From NCBI GenBank assembly GCA_964545075.1, contig CAZJFS010000166.1:1-9599 (forward strand): DNA of 9,599 nt, read 5' to 3'. This document shows positions 1 to 6,068 of this stretch, one piece after another (within the stretch, counting starts at the first letter, position 1; the number at the start of each line of letters is the position of its first letter). Made by a program: the position numbers and the translations under genes. A model generated the notes under the pieces. It had not been told where the DNA came from. It saw only the letters and a list, made by a program, of their open reading frames with translations, and made no database searches. This DNA comes from DAOPXV01 sp035352535 (GTDB taxonomy: Bacteria > Muiribacteriota > UBA9980).

Positions 1-62
1 GGCGTAGGATCCGAACTCGCGACTTTTTCCAAAAATTCCTTGATCTTTAATTCTGAGAACAT
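1..62 (-). CDS. N-terminus of a cyclodeaminase/cyclohydrolase-family protein (partial)
   Basis: The gene starts with ATG at 62-60 and runs off the left edge, so only 20 complete codons are visible. They read MFSELKIKEFLEKVASSDPT, and the next codon begins CC, so proline follows. This matches the usual start of the formiminotransferase-cyclodeaminase C-terminal domain family, an IKxFLExxAS stretch leading into a PTPGGGS loop. Members act on formimino- or methenyl-tetrahydrofolate in one-carbon metabolism. A GGGAG lies about 10 nt before the ATG, which supports the start. It lies 105 nt beyond the pilT stop on the same strand, so it could be the last gene of that operon or have its own promoter. 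The call rests on a short match, and the glycine-rich loop that would confirm it lies outside the window. Confidence 0.6.
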   Translation of the reverse strand, partial: MFSELKIKEFLEKVASSDPT

Positions 63-167
63 AAATTAATCACTCCCGGATAAATAACGTTAACTATTTT
101 TTTACATACTTAAAATACCTTAAATGCAATTCCCGTGTTTCGGCGGGTCGTTTTAGCCGGCCAGCCG
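63..167. other. Intergenic spacer after pilT
   Basis: This spacer separates the pilT stop from the start of the folate-type gene. It holds the SD site of that gene (GGGAG on the minus strand), a short GC-rich patch directly after the pilT stop (GCCGGCCAGC at 156-165), and an imperfect CCCG/CGGG hairpin (132-147) with no good T-run after it on the minus strand. A weak promoter-like pair on the minus strand (TTGCAT, 17 nt, TGTAAA) is too far from consensus to call. I see no convincing terminator, so read-through into the folate-type gene is possible. Confidence 0.4.
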
Positions 168-2957
168 TCATTTCTTGACCGGCGGTTTGGGCTGTATCCC
201 GCCCTTCGGCTTTAATCCGTAAAGGGCTTCATTCCCGCCCGGCTGCATGCCATTGGAAAGGTCCTTGAAACCGGATTTCCCTCCCGTCCCCGGAACGGCC
301 TGCTGATTTCCGCCATAGCGTTTTTTAAAGTCGTCCTTGTTATAAGAAGCGGAAACGGCTTCGTCGAAAGTTATCTCTTCGCGGGTCATAAGTTCCGCGA
401 GAGAATCGTCCAATATCTGCATGCCGTACTGTTTTCCGGCGAGCATATAATCTTTGATCTGGGACGTCTTTCCTTCTTTTATGAGATTGCCTATGGCGTT
501 GGTCATAGTCATTATCTCGAACGCCGCGACCCTTCCGGCGCCGTTCTTTTTCTTCACGAGAGTCTGAGCGACGATGGCGACTAGCCCCTCGACGAGAGAT
601 ATCCTCACCTGAGCATGCTTGTCCGCCGGGAATGCGTCAATGAGCCTGTCGATGGTATTAGCGGCGGAAGAAGTGTGGACGGTCCCGAACACGAGATGGC
701 CTGTTTCAGCGGCGGTTATCGCGAGCTCTATCGTTTCCAGATCGCGCATTTCTCCGACGAGGATTATGTCCGGATCTTCGCGCAGGGACGATCTCAGCGC
801 GCTCGCGAATGAATGCGTCGAAATATTCACCTCGCGCTGAGTTATCTTCGAAAGTATCGGCTTATGAACGAATTCGACGGGGTCTTCTATCGTTATTATG
901 TGAGATTTTCTCTTCTGATTTATATAATTTATCATCGCGGCGAGCGTCGTGGACTTTCCGGAACCGGTAGGCCCCGTGACTAAAACGAGCCCCTTGTCCT
1001 TTTCGGCTAACGTTTTCAAAATAGGCGGCACGCCTAAAGCTTCAAGATCCGGTATCTCGTATGGTATCACGCGGAAGACCATCCCTATGCCGAACATGTC
1101 CATGTACATATTCACGCGAAACCGGGCGAGACCGCTTATCTCATAGGATATATCGAGTTCCTTCGAGTGCTCGAATATGTCCCTGATCGACGGCCTCAAT
1201 ATCTGATAAGCCAGGGCCCTTGTATGGCCGGGCTGAAGCGTCTGGTAGTATTGCTGAAATTCCATCTCGCCGCTCATTCTGAAGGAAGGCGAATAGCCTA
1301 CCGATATATGAATATCGGAGGCCTTCAATTCAACCGCTCTTCTTAAAACCTCGTCTATGTGGACCGGATATTCAATGAGCGCAAGGTCCGCCGGAACGGC
1401 ATAAACAGGGTCCTGACCGCGCTTCTGGCGCGCATCGCCGTCATGGGCGCTCTGCCCGGAATATTCGGAGGCGTTTCCGCGGCCCGAACCCGATCCATCC
1501 TGAGCCGGCGCGAGCGAGACGGCGTTCGAATTGACCAGTTCGCTAATGATCTCGTTTTCAGGGTCCTCGAGCCCGTGTTCCTGGACCTTTAAAAGTATGT
1601 CGTTCAACGTTACGGAAGCGTCCCTGAATTTGACTTTCAGCTGGCCGAATTTAACGATCTGATTGAAGGCCGAATTTCTGACGGAATAGCTTTTGTCCAG
1701 AAGCGCGCTCATCAGCAAAAACGTCTTGCGGCGGTTAAGAGACGCGTCGTTTCCGGCGGTTACCGACTGCATTATCTGTATCTTCTCGCGTTTCGCGGCT
1801 TCGCCGAAAAGTTCGCATTGAAGTTCGAACGAACGGTCGGTTCCTACGGTGTTCAAAACGTCCAGCAGCCAGTACCTTATGACCTCATTCCGCGATTTTT
1901 TGAACGCGTCCCCGATATCGGGCAATATCCGTTCTCCGAGCTGTATCATAAGATTAGCGGCATGGCGCTGTATCAGGTAATTATGGTCGGTTAGCGAGTC
2001 GCACAAAAGCGACACCGCCGAACGTTCCTGCGTTTCCGAAAGAGCCGACAGCGAAAGTATCTTCGATTCGTTGTCGTCTAAATTCAACGAATCGCGAATG
2101 ATGCCGAAAGCCTTTTCCTTCATTATCTTCTGAATTATCTTGATGGATTGATATTTCTCATCGGAAGAGCCTTCCTGGAGAATCTTGCGCAGATGCGGAA
2201 GTGCTTCCTCGCCTACCTTTTCGAGCACGTCGGAAACCTGGACGCGAATGAGCCATGAAGGATCGGCGATCTTGGCTACGATAGCCGACAGCGCCTGCGG
2301 GTCGCGTATCTCGGAAAGAGCCGAAATAGCGTAATATCTCATTTCCTTTCGCTCGGCCTGAAGCATATTCTTGAAAAACGCGTAAGCGTCGCGCCCGAGT
2401 ATCTGGCCTATTATCTTGGCGATCCATGTGCGTATCTCTATCTTGTCGTTCGCGAAAGCGCTTTGAAGCTGGGGAATGATATTTTTCCCGAAAGTTATAA
2501 GCGCGGCGGCCGCTTCCTTTCTCGCTATCCAGTTCTCATCCGCGAGCGCCTCGATCAGAAACGAAACGGAAGCCGTATCGTTCACTCTGGCCAGCGATTT
2601 AATAAGATGCGGCATATAATTTTTAGGGAAATCATCGTGTGAAGCCCAGGACATAAGATATCCGGCGGCTCCCGTCTTTATTCCCGACGCCGCCTGTATG
2701 GACCAGTACACCGCGTCCTCGCTCTTAAACTTGATCTTTAAAAGCGCGCCGTTCAAAAAATCCATGGCATTCTGATGCGCGATGTTTATCCTTACGAACG
2801 CGAGAGAGGAAAGCTTGCGAACCTGCCATATCTCATGGCACAAAAGTTCGAAAAGCCTTGTCATCGACTTCGCGTCGCCCGACTTTTCAAGCCCCGCGAT
2901 CTCAATACCCAACCTGTCAACCGTATCCACGTATATCTTTTTTCTGTCGTTTTTCAC
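168..2957 (-). CDS. pilT: HEAT-repeat protein fused to a PilT-type pilus retraction ATPase
   Basis: The 929-residue product is more than twice the usual length of PilT (roughly 350-430). Residues 1 to about 460 are tandem helical repeats of HEAT type, with recurrent patterns such as DENWIARKEAAAAL, DPSWLIRVQVSDVL and DHNYLIQRHAANLM at regular spacing. Residues about 480-520 are a Gly/Ser/Asp/Gln-rich linker. From about 530 to 870 comes a complete PilT: the PAS-like N-domain (ASDIHIS at 546), Walker A GPTGSGKST (662-670), the Asp box EDPVEF (691-696), Walker B with DPDIILVGEMRD (728-739), the His box GHLVFGTVHT (753-762), and AIGNLIKE (821-828) at the place of the AIRNLIRE retraction motif. 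A Gly/Pro/Lys-rich tail of about 50 residues follows. Start is GTG; AAGGAG lies 10 nt upstream, and an ATG in another frame at 2965 stops after three codons. PilT hexamers in the cytoplasm drive pilus depolymerisation. The HEAT part is probably a protein-docking arm (inference). It is the last pilus gene of the operon. Confidence 0.93.
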   Translation of the reverse strand: MKNDRKKIYVDTVDRLGIEIAGLEKSGDAKSMTRLFELLCHEIWQVRKLSSLAFVRINIAHQNAMDFLNGALLKIKFKSEDAVYWSIQAASGIKTGAAGYLMSWASHDDFPKNYMPHLIKSLARVNDTASVSFLIEALADENWIARKEAAAALITFGKNIIPQLQSAFANDKIEIRTWIAKIIGQILGRDAYAFFKNMLQAERKEMRYYAISALSEIRDPQALSAIVAKIADPSWLIRVQVSDVLEKVGEEALPHLRKILQEGSSDEKYQSIKIIQKIMKEKAFGIIRDSLNLDDNESKILSLSALSETQERSAVSLLCDSLTDHNYLIQRHAANLMIQLGERILPDIGDAFKKSRNEVIRYWLLDVLNTVGTDRSFELQCELFGEAAKREKIQIMQSVTAGNDASLNRRKTFLLMSALLDKSYSVRNSAFNQIVKFGQLKVKFRDASVTLNDILLKVQEHGLEDPENEIISELVNSNAVSLAPAQDGSGSGRGNASEYSGQSAHDGDARQKRGQDPVYAVPADLALIEYPVHIDEVLRRAVELKASDIHISVGYSPSFRMSGEMEFQQYYQTLQPGHTRALAYQILRPSIRDIFEHSKELDISYEISGLARFRVNMYMDMFGIGMVFRVIPYEIPDLEALGVPPILKTLAEKDKGLVLVTGPTGSGKSTTLAAMINYINQKRKSHIITIEDPVEFVHKPILSKITQREVNISTHSFASALRSSLREDPDIILVGEMRDLETIELAITAAETGHLVFGTVHTSSAANTIDRLIDAFPADKHAQVRISLVEGLVAIVAQTLVKKKNGAGRVAAFEIMTMTNAIGNLIKEGKTSQIKDYMLAGKQYGMQILDDSLAELMTREEITFDEAVSASYNKDDFKKRYGGNQQAVPGTGGKSGFKDLSNGMQPGGNEALYGLKPKGGIQPKPPVKK

Positions 2958-3006
2958 TTTGTCATGGCTCCTTACCCGGCCGGGCGCTTCAAATCAGCCG
3001 CTTTGA

Positions 3007-3765
3007 TTATACGAATGTCTCGCTGTTGAAAATAGATGTGTCGTATTTTATCGGGTCGCGAACGCCCGCGCCGTTAAAGCCGCGCAGCCTTAAAACGCAC
3101 GATTCGCATATGCCGCATGCCGTTTCGTTTTCGCTGTAACAGCTCCATGTCAGTTCGAACGGCACGTTCAATTCGACGCCAAGCTTTACTATCTCGGATT
3201 TTTTCATGTTTATGACGGGAGTTTCAATCTTAATCCTGGTGCCAGGCTTCGTGCCCGTCTTTATGACCTTTTCAAAGGCCTTGTAAAATTCGGGCCTGGT
3301 GTCGGGATAACCGGACGAATCCTCGGCGACGGCCCCTACGAATATTTTCCTGGCGCCTATGACCTCGGCCCAGGACGTCGCGATGGCTAAAATGTGGGCA
3401 TTTCTGAAAGGAACGTACGTGTTCGGAACGGCGTCCCTTTTGCTCGCGCCCTGTTTCAATTCATATTCGTCGGCCTTCGGCACGTCCATTTTAAAGTCGG
3501 TTAACGAAGAGCCGCCGATCTGCGAAAGATGGGTCACGTCAACGATAAGCCTCTCATCGACCGAATAATTATGGCATATCTTATAAAAACTTTCGAGTTC
3601 TTTCGTTTCGGTCCGCTGACCGTAATTGAGATGAAGGCAGGCGAGCCTGTATTTTTTAGCGGCGATAGCGGCCGTTACCGCCGAATCCATTCCGCCTGAA
3701 AGCAATACTACCGCTAATTCTTTTTTCGCGCTTTTCGCCGCAGTCTTTTCTTTTTTTTCCTTCAT
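3007..3765 (-). CDS. queC: 7-cyano-7-deazaguanine synthase QueC
   Basis: QueC converts 7-carboxy-7-deazaguanine to preQ0 with ATP and ammonia, a step on the way to queuosine in tRNA (or 7-deazaguanine in DNA). The 252-residue protein has the PP-loop ATP-binding motif SGGMDS at 23-28, the VPNTYVPFRN stretch at 113-122, the GAVAEDSSGYPDTRPEF block at 144-160, and the C-terminal zinc site formed by C209, C217, C220 and C223 (CY...ACGICESC). A lysine-rich extension of about 16 residues precedes the fold. Start is ATG with AGGGGAA about 8-10 nt upstream. It begins 20 nt after the minor pseudopilin gene and ends 49 nt before pilT on the same strand, so it appears co-transcribed with pilus genes, an unusual setting. 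No other queuosine gene (queD, queE, queF) is in the window. All key residues look intact. Confidence 0.95.
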   Translation of the reverse strand: MKEKKEKTAAKSAKKELAVVLLSGGMDSAVTAAIAAKKYRLACLHLNYGQRTETKELESFYKICHNYSVDERLIVDVTHLSQIGGSSLTDFKMDVPKADEYELKQGASKRDAVPNTYVPFRNAHILAIATSWAEVIGARKIFVGAVAEDSSGYPDTRPEFYKAFEKVIKTGTKPGTRIKIETPVINMKKSEIVKLGVELNVPFELTWSCYSENETACGICESCVLRLRGFNGAGVRDPIKYDTSIFNSETFV

Positions 3766-3785
3766 TTTCCAAATTCCCCTTTTTC

Positions 3786-4430
3786 TTATTTGATGAAGTT
3801 CCAGTATGGCTGCTGTTTGAACCCGTATAAAAATCTGGGATTGACGGATGTGTTTATAATTACCTCGGTTTTACCGTGCTTGACCCTGAATTTAAGCTTT
3901 ACCAGAGATATTTTTGACCGCATTATGCTGTCGTTCTCGCGGTGATCGAAAAGAATGAGGTTTTCATCGGGATCGAAAGTGTACGCCTCGAATATGTTGT
4001 CGCTTATCGAATCGAATTTCATAAGAGTCCCGCTCGCGTTATCGATCTCGACCATTAGAGCGTCTCCGGTCTGGCCTGGCCCTTTTTTCACGCACTCGTA
4101 TTTGATCTTTCTGGTCAGCGTATCCCCTGAAAGGTTGATATGCGCCTGCTCTTCCTTATCGTCTATGAATTTTTTAAGTTCGAGCACGTTAGGTTCTATT
4201 CGTATTATTTCCTTGGCCGACCTGAGGTCTCCGGCTATATGCTCGATGGCGATCCTGACCTTTTTCTGGACGTCGATCTTATTCATCCCTTCGCCCGAAA
4301 CGCGCAGCGAAAAGAAATAAAACGTATAGGCGATCGTCATCATCGAAGCGGTAAGCGCTATGGATATCATAACTTCGACGAGCGTAAAAGCCCTTTTTTT
4401 ATTAAAATCCGCGGGAAAAAGTTTTCTCAC
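3786..4430 (-). CDS. PilW/GspJ-like minor pseudopilin
   Basis: The 214-residue product carries a class III signal: a short basic leader (MRKLFPADFNKKRA), then FTLVEVMISIALTASMM, with Glu at +5 of the mature chain and a hydrophobic helix that anchors the protein in the inner membrane before assembly. The residue before the cleavage point is alanine (A14) rather than the usual glycine. Length and the long C-terminal beta-rich domain fit the PilW/GspJ group of minor pseudopilins, which sit at or near the pilus tip and help start assembly; the globular part is too divergent for a firm subfamily call. The start is GTG directly after the TAA of the preceding gene, so translation is probably coupled. 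The peptidase needed to process it is encoded two genes upstream. Confidence 0.8.
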   Translation of the reverse strand: MRKLFPADFNKKRAFTLVEVMISIALTASMMTIAYTFYFFSLRVSGEGMNKIDVQKKVRIAIEHIAGDLRSAKEIIRIEPNVLELKKFIDDKEEQAHINLSGDTLTRKIKYECVKKGPGQTGDALMVEIDNASGTLMKFDSISDNIFEAYTFDPDENLILFDHRENDSIMRSKISLVKLKFRVKHGKTEVIINTSVNPRFLYGFKQQPYWNFIK

Positions 4431-4440
4431 TTACTCACCT
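4431..4440 (-). promoter_or_regulatory. SD site inside the preceding stop region, coupling two pseudopilin genes
   Basis: On the minus strand the end of the first pseudopilin gene reads AGGTGAGTAA and is followed at once by the GTG start of the next gene. The AGGTGA lies about 4 nt before the GTG, so the last codons of one gene serve as the ribosome site of the next. This fixes the GTG start and indicates translational coupling. Confidence 0.7.
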
Positions 4441-4907
4441 ATCAGCGTGTTTATGGTAGCGAATTGTTTTTTATCCGTTTTAGAATATACGTTGACCGTT
4501 ATTTTCTTCAGTTTCGGCGGCGTATTTACGGGATCGACCTTGTCGTCTATCGTTACGGTGCGCCCGAAAATGCCCTGGGTCGGTTCGAAATATTTATAAT
4601 CAAGCTTGTACCTGTTCTTATATAGCTGCATGAACTTATGGAAGTCCGGCACTTTCTCGGCTTCCTGTTTCGTGTATATATCGTTTTCCTCGTTCTCGAT
4701 CTTATCGAAGGAAAGCATTTTTATATTTTCGATCTTGTCGGCCGCGAGATTATAAGCAATGACGTATTCGTTCGCCTCGCGCGTTCCGAAAGCCGAAAAC
4801 AGCATCAGCCTCGTGATTGGAACTATAACGACGGCGAGCATAACGATCGCCGTCAAAACCTCGATGTATGAAAAACCGTAAATACCGCGAAAATTTTTTA
4901 TTTTCAT
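4431..4907 (-). CDS. PilV/GspI-like minor pseudopilin
   Basis: The 158-residue product begins MKIKNFRGIYG followed by FSYIEVLTAIVMLAVVIVPITRLMLF. This is a class III prepilin signal with Gly at -1, Phe at +1 and Glu at +5, then a hydrophobic helix. The size and the IEVL...AIVMLAVVIVPI pattern fit the PilV/GspI group of minor pseudopilins, which combine with the PilW/GspJ partner encoded next. The frame is open further upstream, but that stretch lies inside pilD and encodes an arginine-rich sequence unlike any pilin, so the ATG at 4907 is the start. It lies 5 nt after the pilD stop; the SD is weak (GAG about 15 nt upstream), so expression probably relies on coupling to pilD. The mature domain is charged and soluble-looking and I cannot refine its role. 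Confidence 0.82.
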   Translation of the reverse strand: MKIKNFRGIYGFSYIEVLTAIVMLAVVIVPITRLMLFSAFGTREANEYVIAYNLAADKIENIKMLSFDKIENEENDIYTKQEAEKVPDFHKFMQLYKNRYKLDYKYFEPTQGIFGRTVTIDDKVDPVNTPPKLKKITVNVYSKTDKKQFATINTLIGE

Positions 4908-4912
4908 AAAAT

Positions 4913-5755
4913 TTAATAGCCGCTCATTGTAAGCCGGCAATAAAGGCTGATTATGTCGTCGCATCCGTACATCATGACGATCATCGTCCCCATTGCGATG
5001 TACGGCCCGAATGCTATGTAGTCCTTGCGTTTTTTTATTCCCAGCAGTATCATCGCCACGCCGAAAAACGACCCGATGAAGCACGCCAGCAAAAGTCCGA
5101 GCATCACTGATTTCCAGCCAAGAAATGCGCCTATGAGCGCCGCGAGCTTCACGTCGCCGCCGCCCATGCCGCCGCCGCTTAAGACCGAAACCGAATATAA
5201 TATGCCGCCGCCGCTTAAAACGCCCCATATCGAGTCGTTCAGCGGAGTGCAGAATGTGAGCGATTTAGGGTCCGGGTAAAGCCACGTGAGATAAGCGATA
5301 AATAATCCTAGAAGCATTCCGTTTATGGTTATCTGGTCGGGAATTATCTGCCAGTCCCAATCGATGAAGGAAATGACTATAAAAACGCCGAAAAGAAAGA
5401 GGTATACCGCGAGTTTGAAATTGAAGCCGCAGACTTCATAAGCCACGAAAAACATGAACGCCGTCAAAAGCTCCACGCATGCGTATCGCGGCGATATTTT
5501 ACGGTTGCAGTAACGGCATCTGCCGCCCAGAAAAATATAGCTCAATACCGGGACCAGGTCGATAGCGCGAAGCTGGGTCCAGCATTTCGGGCAGTGCGAG
5601 TTCGGATATACTATGGATTCGTTCTTGGCGAGCCTGTATATGCAGACATTCAAAAACGATCCGACCAGAAGTCCGAACATAACTATCAGCACCGGCATGA
5701 TAGGCGTGAGTATCTGTATGGAATCTAATATCATAGCCTCGAAATCTATTACCAT
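4913..5755 (-). CDS. pilD: Type IV prepilin peptidase / N-methyltransferase
   Basis: PilD is an inner-membrane aspartyl protease that removes prepilin leaders and methylates the new N-terminus. From the ATG at 5755 the protein has 280 residues. Two zinc-type CxxC pairs lie in the first cytoplasmic loop (CPKC at 55-58, CRYC at 80-83). The catalytic aspartates are in FIDWDWQIIPD (D132) and MGGGDVKL (D201). About seven or eight hydrophobic segments are visible, including VLIVMFGLLVGSFLNVCIY near the N-terminus. The frame is open to a TTG at 5785, but that codon lies inside the promoter described at 5764-5792, so the ATG at 5755 (possibly leaderless) or at 5734 is more likely. A 12-residue duplication (VLSGGG twice) precedes the second aspartate. 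It heads an operon whose next two genes encode its probable substrates. Confidence 0.92.
   Translation of the reverse strand: MVIDFEAMILDSIQILTPIMPVLIVMFGLLVGSFLNVCIYRLAKNESIVYPNSHCPKCWTQLRAIDLVPVLSYIFLGGRCRYCNRKISPRYACVELLTAFMFFVAYEVCGFNFKLAVYLFLFGVFIVISFIDWDWQIIPDQITINGMLLGLFIAYLTWLYPDPKSLTFCTPLNDSIWGVLSGGGILYSVSVLSGGGMGGGDVKLAALIGAFLGWKSVMLGLLLACFIGSFFGVAMILLGIKKRKDYIAFGPYIAMGTMIVMMYGCDDIISLYCRLTMSGY
5166..5218. repeat. 17-bp direct repeat inside pilD
   Basis: The 17-mer ATGCCGCCGCCGCTTAA occurs at 5166-5182 and again, without a mismatch, at 5202-5218. The 36-bp offset keeps the frame, so on the minus strand it encodes VLSGGG twice, 12 residues apart, just before the catalytic MGGGDVK segment. 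Confidence 0.85.
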
Positions 5756-5763
5756 AATGCTTG

Positions 5764-5792
5764 ATAATACCAGATTTTGTGGCAAAAGTCAA
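5764..5792 (-). promoter_or_regulatory. Sigma70-type extended -10 promoter of the pilus/queC operon
   Basis: Read on the minus strand, TTGACT (5792-5787) is separated by exactly 17 nt from TATTAT (5769-5764), and the spacer ends in TGG, giving an extended -10 (TGn). Transcription would start near 5755-5758, at or just before the pilD ATG. This implies a leaderless or very short-leader mRNA and rules out the TTG at 5785 as start. The palindrome CAATATTG (5793-5800) abuts the -35 and could be a regulator site (inference). Confidence 0.75.
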
Positions 5793-5870
5793 CAATATTG
5801 AAACGTCCGGCAAATATAATTTCCAACATCTTTTACGGGCCGGATACCGCCATTTGAAACGCCATTGTGA

Positions 5871-5900
5871 TTGACTTTAAGCGGCAAAGTATGTTATATT
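5871..5900 (+). promoter_or_regulatory. Sigma70-type extended -10 promoter of the methyltransferase gene at 6069
   Basis: TTGACT (5871-5876) is followed after 18 nt by TATATT (5895-5900), one mismatch from consensus and preceded by TGT, an extended -10. The expected start is near 5907. It diverges from the pilus promoter, with 78 bp between the two -35 elements. An 8-bp TTGAAACG occurs twice in that gap (5798-5805 and 5854-5861), too short to be meaningful alone. Confidence 0.7.
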
Positions 5901-5922
5901 AATTTGAAATTTAAATCAAATT
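5901..5922. promoter_or_regulatory. Inverted repeat at the predicted start site, possible operator
   Basis: Perfect 7-bp arms AATTTGA and TCAAATT are separated by 8 bp, directly after the -10 at 5895-5900 and covering the predicted start. Place and symmetry fit a repressor site, but the sequence is AT-rich and some symmetry by chance is expected. Confidence 0.4.
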
Positions 5923-5930
5923 TTGAAAAT

Positions 5931-6047
5931 ATGCTTTTGTCGAATACAATTCACGGCTCATCACGCATCATGACTTTTATAAGCGCATGTTTCGATCCGG
6001 TCTTCAATTTGGGCGCCGGGTTCGATATTTTTATTTTCAAATTATGA
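5931..6047 (+). other. Possible leader ORF of 38 codons with hairpin and U-rich run
   Basis: In the leader of about 160 nt between the promoter and the gene at 6069, an ATG at 5931 opens a 38-codon frame ending in TGA at 6045-6047. It begins MLLSNTIHGSSR and ends FDIFIFKL. No SD precedes it. The frame is the same as that of the downstream methyltransferase gene, whose TTG start lies 21 nt after the TGA. Inside it, TCGA-T-CCGG (5992-6000) can pair with CCGG-GT-TCGA (6016-6025), and a run rich in T (TATTTTTATTTT) follows from 6026. The arrangement recalls an attenuator or a short terminated leader RNA, but the stem has an internal bulge and the ORF may be chance. Confidence 0.25.
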
Positions 6048-6068
6048 AACAAGGGAGAGTTAATTCGA

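Noticed and set aside
1..30. Left edge looks a little like the T-arm end of a minus-strand tRNA (GAGTTCGGATCC).
   Set aside because: The five bases on each side of the would-be loop do not pair, and the stretch reads well as codons of a cyclodeaminase-family protein with a ribosome site.
2158..2427. Second minus-strand frame inside the HEAT region.
   Set aside because: Overlaps the HEAT-PilT gene fully in another frame and has an arginine-rich, non-protein-like composition.
4140..4625. Plus-strand frame of 161 codons opposite the two pseudopilin genes.
   Set aside because: It is antisense to two well-supported genes, spans their junction and shows no recognisable domain.
4908..5228. Upstream extension of the PilV/GspI-like frame by 107 codons.
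   Set aside because: It lies wholly within pilD in another frame and encodes an arginine-rich string; the prepilin leader fixes the start at 4907.
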